Assembly (NCBI RefSeq): GCF_001426525.1
Contig: NZ_LMEW01000034.1
Coordinates: 326,190 to 390,189, forward strand
DNA length: 64,000 bases
Direction of reading: 5' to 3'
Source of the DNA: Massilia sp. Root133
GTDB taxonomy: Bacteria; Pseudomonadota; Gammaproteobacteria; Burkholderiales; Burkholderiaceae_D
Position numbers and translations under genes: made by a program. Positions 60,876 through 64,000 of this stretch are shown piece after piece (the first letter of the stretch is position 1; the number at the start of each line of letters is the position of its first letter). Below the pieces are notes generated by a model. The model was not told where the DNA came from, ran no database searches, and was given only the letters and a program-made list of their open reading frames with translations.

Positions 60876-61961
60876 TCAATGCGCGGGCCGCGGCGGCGGG
60901 CTGCCGGCCGGCGGCCGCTGGTCGGGCGGCACGCGGTCGTCGAACGTGCCCGGTTCCACGCCCGCCTTCACTTCGTCGTACCACACGGCGTGGTGCGCCT
61001 TGGCCCACGATTCGTCCACGGTCCCGTGGCGCATCGCTTCGTACGCGCCCGGCGTGCCCCACGTGCCGATGTAGATATGGCCCATCGCGGCCGCGATGTA
61101 GAACGTGGCGCCGGCGATGTGCAGGTAGTTCGCGACCTGCATGATGTAGCGGGTCTGGCCGAACGTGACGAAATCGAGAATCAGGCCGCTGACCGACATC
61201 ACGAGGCCCAGCAGGGTCACGCCCAGCCAGAACCACGATTTCTCGCCGGCGTTGAAGAACCCGGCCGGCACGTGCTTGTGCGACACGAGGCCGCCGCCCT
61301 GCCTGACCCACTGCCAGTCGATGCGGCGGAAGACGTTGCGGCGCAGGAAAGTGAAGAACATCAGCACGGAGCACACGATGAACAGCGGGCCCACGAAGTT
61401 GTGCAGGTACTTGAAGATGTAGGCCAGCGCGGCGAACACGTCGTGGCCGACGAGCGGGATCAGGAGCTTCTTGCCGAACATGATGACGAGACCCGTCACC
61501 GCGAGGATGATGAAGCTGATCGCGGTCGCCCAGTGCACGCCGCGCTCCCAGCCCGTGAAGCGGCGGATGCGCCGGCCCGTGTCCGGTTCTTCCGTGCGCG
61601 CGGGGCCGATGGCGCGGTAGAACAGGAAAATCGCCACGAGCACGACGACGAGGATCGTGCCCATCGCCGTTGCGATCGGCCCGTTACGCCAGATGCGCCA
61701 CTGGTTGCCGCCGCGCTGCACGATCACGGTGCCTTCCGTGCCACCGTACTGGCCCAGGTAGTGGCGGTCGATGTGCACGCGGCCTGAGGCCGACGAGCCC
61801 AGTCCCGGCTCGGGCGTGCGCGAATCCTTCTCGGCCTGCAGGATGGTCTGTTCCTCGGCATACGCAGGCTCGGCGCGGTTGTTCGGGACGCCGGCGTGCG
61901 CGATGCCGACGAGCCACAGCGACAAGAGCAATGACAATATCGATCGTAGCGTGAATGACAT
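60876..61961 (-). CDS. fdhI: Formate dehydrogenase cytochrome b subunit (gamma)
   Basis: 361 residues. Signal-peptide-like start (LSLLLSLWLVGIAHA), a periplasmic region, then a helix (ATAMGTILVVVLVAIFLFYRAI) and the four-helix cytochrome b561/FdnI core: FTGWERGVHWATAISFIILAVTGL, LHNFVGPLFIVCSVLMFF, FFNAGEKSWFWLGVTLLGLVMSVSGL, YLHIAGATFYIAAAMGHIYIG with heme-ligand His residues. It passes electrons from the Fe-S subunit to quinone. The extra N-terminal periplasmic region is typical of the larger betaproteobacterial FdhI. Confidence 0.92.
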   Translation of the reverse strand: MSFTLRSILSLLLSLWLVGIAHAGVPNNRAEPAYAEEQTILQAEKDSRTPEPGLGSSASGRVHIDRHYLGQYGGTEGTVIVQRGGNQWRIWRNGPIATAMGTILVVVLVAIFLFYRAIGPARTEEPDTGRRIRRFTGWERGVHWATAISFIILAVTGLVIMFGKKLLIPLVGHDVFAALAYIFKYLHNFVGPLFIVCSVLMFFTFLRRNVFRRIDWQWVRQGGGLVSHKHVPAGFFNAGEKSWFWLGVTLLGLVMSVSGLILDFVTFGQTRYIMQVANYLHIAGATFYIAAAMGHIYIGTWGTPGAYEAMRHGTVDESWAKAHHAVWYDEVKAGVEPGTFDDRVPPDQRPPAGSPPPRPAH

Positions 61962-61973
61962 GGTCGGCTCCTG

Positions 61974-62186
61974 TTACGGGTTGGCCCGGTTGTATTCGTT
62001 CTGGTTCATGTTGCGGTTGCTGATCGTGCCCCACCACGAGAGCTTGTCGTTGTGGAAGTGGCGCAAGAACGGCCGGTCGTCCTTCTTCCCGGCGTACATG
62101 CCGTGCACCCAGTTCGGATGCTGGTCGACTTCGAGGCAGCCCGCGAGCAGCGCCAGCGGCAGGCAGAGGATGAGGATGCGCTTCAT
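61974..62186 (-). CDS. Small lipoprotein between FDH subunit genes
   Basis: 70 residues, lipobox LLAGC (Cys17), then a short polar chain (HPNWVHGMYAGKKDDRPFLRHFHNDKL). GGGAGG before ATG, which overlaps the fdhB stop. Too short for the usual annotation, yet homologues of this kind sit in many betaproteobacterial fdh operons; the function is unknown. Confidence 0.8.
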   Translation of the reverse strand: MKRILILCLPLALLAGCLEVDQHPNWVHGMYAGKKDDRPFLRHFHNDKLSWWGTISNRNMNQNEYNRANP

Positions 62187-62863
62187 GTCGGCAGCCTCCC
62201 CTCGTCGTTCTGCGAGTCCTTGAGGTTCTGGTTCTCGCGCGGGCCGTCGCCCGTCGCCTTGATGTCGCCGCCGCGCTTCGGCTTGCCGTACGCGATCTTC
62301 CAGCCCCACAGTTCCGGACCGTAGCCGCGCGTCTCCACGCGCTGGCGGTAGATGTCGGCGATGACGGTCGCGTCGCCGCCGATCAGCGCCTTCGTGCCGC
62401 ACATCTCCGCGCAGGCGGGCAGCTTGCCTTCGGCGATGCGGTTGCGGCCATACTTCTTGAACTCGGCCTCGGACGTGTCGGGCTCCGGACCGCCGGAGCA
62501 GAACGTGCACTTGTCCATCTTGCCGCGGTGGTTGAACAGGCCCGTCGACGGGAACTGCGGCGCGCCGAACGGACACGCGTAATAGCAGTAGCCGCAGCCG
62601 ATGCACTGGTCCTTGTCGTGCAGGACGATGCCGTCTTCCGTGTGGTAGATGCAGTTGACGGGGCAGACGGCCAGGCACGGCGCGTCGCTGCAATGCATGC
62701 ACGCGACGGAGATCGAGCGCTCGCCCGGCACGCCGTCGTTGATGGTGACGACGCGGCGCCGGTTCACGCCCCACGGGGTCTCGTTTTCGTTCTTGCAGGC
62801 GGTCACGCAGCCGTTGCAATCGATGCAGCGCTCCGTGTCGCAGATGAACTTCATTCTAGCCAT
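62183..62863 (-). CDS. fdhB: Formate dehydrogenase iron-sulfur subunit (beta)
   Basis: 226-residue subunit carrying four [4Fe-4S] clusters: CIDCNGCVTACKNEN, CMHCSDAPCLAVCPVNCI, CIGCGYCYYACPFGAP and CTFCSGG...CAEMC. It relays electrons from the catalytic subunit to the cytochrome b. ATG 62863 with GAGGAGG; the next in-frame ATG at 62854 is less well placed. No C-terminal membrane anchor, unlike FdnH, hence FdhB-like. A palindromic repeat lies immediately upstream. Confidence 0.95.
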   Translation of the reverse strand: MARMKFICDTERCIDCNGCVTACKNENETPWGVNRRRVVTINDGVPGERSISVACMHCSDAPCLAVCPVNCIYHTEDGIVLHDKDQCIGCGYCYYACPFGAPQFPSTGLFNHRGKMDKCTFCSGGPEPDTSEAEFKKYGRNRIAEGKLPACAEMCGTKALIGGDATVIADIYRQRVETRGYGPELWGWKIAYGKPKRGGDIKATGDGPRENQNLKDSQNDEGRLPT

Positions 62864-62874
62864 TGCTGCCTCCT

Positions 62875-63002
62875 CGTCGTTCCCGCGAAAGCGGGAAGCC
62901 ATGCTGAGCGACCGAAGTCGCCTTGGTCTGATCCGCCTTGCATCCATCGAGAGCCCGATTCCTGAGCCTCAGCATGGATTCCCGCATGCGCGGGAATGAC
63001 GG
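62875..63002. repeat. Paired palindromic repeat inside the fdh operon, copy 2
   Basis: Left arm 62875-62903 (CGTCGTTCCCGCGAAAGCGGGAAGCC then ATG) and right arm 62973-63002 (CATGGATTCCCGCATGCGCGGGAATGACGG) repeat the arrangement at 27692-27816, though the middle differs. It lies exactly between the stop of the catalytic subunit gene (63006) and the fdhB start. Confidence 0.85.
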
Positions 63003-63005
63003 TAT

Positions 63006-64000
63006 TTACGCCCGCACCAGCCGGCACAGCGATACTTTCGTTTCCTGCATCATCGTCACGGCGTCGTACCCGTACGTCCAGCCGGTGTTCACGGCCTCGC
63101 CGCGCACCGCCGGCGCGCCGCCTTCCGGATAATGCTTTTCCAGGTCCTCGCCCATCCACCAGCCGCCGAAGTGGAACGGCATCCACACCAGGCCCACGGG
63201 CACGCGCGGCGTCACCATCGCCATCAGCTTCAGGCGCGCGCCGGTCGGCGTCTCGACCCACATGAATTCGCCCAGCTTCACGCCGATCTGCGCCGCGTCT
63301 TCCGGATTCACTTCGCAGAACATGTTCTGCTGGAGCTCGGCCAGCCACGGGTTCGACCGGGTCTCCTCGCCGCCGCCCTCGTACTCGACGAGGCGGCCCG
63401 ACGTCATGATCAGCGGGTAGTCCTTCGAGAAGTCGACCGCCTGCACGGATTTATAGAGCGTCGGCAGGCGCCAGAACGCGGCCTTGTCGTCGTAGGTCGG
63501 GTACTTCGCCACCAGGTCGCGCCGCGGCGTGACGAGCGGTTCGCGGTGCGTCGGCACGGGGTCCGGGAAGTTCCACACGTTGCAGCGGGCGCGCGCATTG
63601 CCGTACGGCGCGCAGCCGTGGGCGATGGCGACGCGGATGATCCCGCCCGACAGGTCCGTCTTCCAGTTCTTGCCCTCGGCCTGCACCTGTTCTTCGGGCG
63701 TCAGCTCGGCCCACCAGCCCAGCTTTTTCAGGAACACGTGGTCGAATTCCGGATAGCCGGTGTCGATCTCGCTGTCCTTCGTGAACGAGCCGTCCGCCGC
63801 CAGCAAAGGTTCGCCGTTGTGCTCCACGCCCCAGTTGGCGCGGAACGGCAGGCCGCCCTCCGCCACCGGCTTGTGCAGGTCGTACAGGATCGGCGTGCCC
63901 GGGTGCTTCATCTCCGGCGTGCCCCAGCACGGCCACGGCAGGCCGTAATAGTCGCCCTTGCATGGACCGGATTCCGCGCGCATCGTCGTCGGATTGAAGT
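63006..64000 (-). CDS. fdhA: Formate dehydrogenase catalytic subunit (alpha), C-terminal part
   Basis: About 331 residues of the C-terminal part of the molybdopterin formate dehydrogenase large subunit; the 5' end, with the Fe-S, Mo-bis-MGD and (Seleno)Cys regions, lies beyond the window. Visible: YPLIMTSGRLVEYEGGGEETRSNPWLAELQQNMFCEVNPEDA and WVETPTGARLKLMAMVT (molydopterin dinucleotide-binding domain) and GLVWMPFHFGGWWMG. The ORF runs open through 64000. It heads the leftward operon fdhA-fdhB-lipoprotein-fdhI-accessory genes. Confidence 0.93.
   Translation of the reverse strand, partial: FNPTTMRAESGPCKGDYYGLPWPCWGTPEMKHPGTPILYDLHKPVAEGGLPFRANWGVEHNGEPLLAADGSFTKDSEIDTGYPEFDHVFLKKLGWWAELTPEEQVQAEGKNWKTDLSGGIIRVAIAHGCAPYGNARARCNVWNFPDPVPTHREPLVTPRRDLVAKYPTYDDKAAFWRLPTLYKSVQAVDFSKDYPLIMTSGRLVEYEGGGEETRSNPWLAELQQNMFCEVNPEDAAQIGVKLGEFMWVETPTGARLKLMAMVTPRVPVGLVWMPFHFGGWWMGEDLEKHYPEGGAPAVRGEAVNTGWTYGYDAVTMMQETKVSLCRLVRA

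Noticed and set aside
1..64000. CRISPR arrays, rRNA, tRNA genes and prophage
   Set aside because: No evenly spaced short repeats, no conserved rRNA segments, no cloverleaf with a CCA-type end and no phage structural genes were noticed; short tRNAs could be missed by eye.

Overview
The window is a GC-rich (roughly two-thirds G+C by eye) stretch of a bacterial chromosome. Its gene content suggests a betaproteobacterium of the Burkholderiales, most likely an Oxalobacteraceae member such as Massilia. This is inferred from a formate dehydrogenase operon carrying DUF3305/DUF3306 accessory genes, a two-subunit isoquinoline-oxidoreductase-type molybdenum hydroxylase, a complete Tad/Flp pilus operon and several Massilia-like hybrid kinases. 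No rRNA, tRNA or CRISPR array was seen.

Layout. 1-3 kb: a UvrD/Rep-type helicase gene flanked on both sides by about 130-145 bp related direct repeats that contain DnaA-box-like 9-mers. 3-5.6 kb: a tiny zinc-ribbon protein, two half-size chromate transporters and S-formylglutathione hydrolase. 5.7-9.6 kb: a stress cluster behind a likely heat-shock promoter (Hsp20, phosphoribosyltransferase, membrane SRPBCC protein, erythromycin-esterase homologue). 9.7-18.6 kb: a CsgG-like secreted protein, a diguanylate cyclase, the molybdenum hydroxylase pair plus a TPR-methyltransferase, and nicotinamidase. 18.7-22.2 kb: an aminotransferase homologue that has lost its PLP lysine, followed 4 bp later by a hybrid histidine kinase. 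22.3-23.4 kb: a type VI secretion scar made of a truncated Hcp fused by deletion to the tail of an amidase effector, with an intact presumed immunity gene. 23.4-35.1 kb: mostly housekeeping and metabolic genes (antiporter, topoisomerase IB, GST, LysR regulator, racemase, flavin oxidoreductase) and an unusual polytopic membrane protein ending in an OmpA domain.

35.4-45.8 kb: a Tad pilus operon in the order prepilin peptidase, CpaB, secretin, lipoprotein, two Flp pilins, TadG, TadE, TadF, TadZ, TadA ATPase, TadB, TadC. It has strong hairpins around the pilin genes and no TadD. 45.8-50.3 kb: an AT-rich accessory segment between an IS630-type element and a 41-bp second copy of that element's right end. 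It carries three unrecognised ORFs, two of them exported, and fragments of two other insertion sequences. The IS end supplies the stop codon of the neighbouring LuxR-type regulator, whose receiver domain lacks the phosphoacceptor.

51-64 kb: a second hybrid kinase, nicotinate phosphoribosyltransferase (with the nicotinamidase at 17.6 kb it completes nicotinamide salvage), a SET-domain protein, an acyl-CoA ligase, and a leftward formate dehydrogenase operon whose catalytic subunit runs off the right edge. A mosaic palindromic repeat occurs at 27.7 and 62.9 kb (paired arms) and 57.3 kb (single arm); the 62.9 kb copy sits between the catalytic and iron-sulfur subunit genes of formate dehydrogenase.
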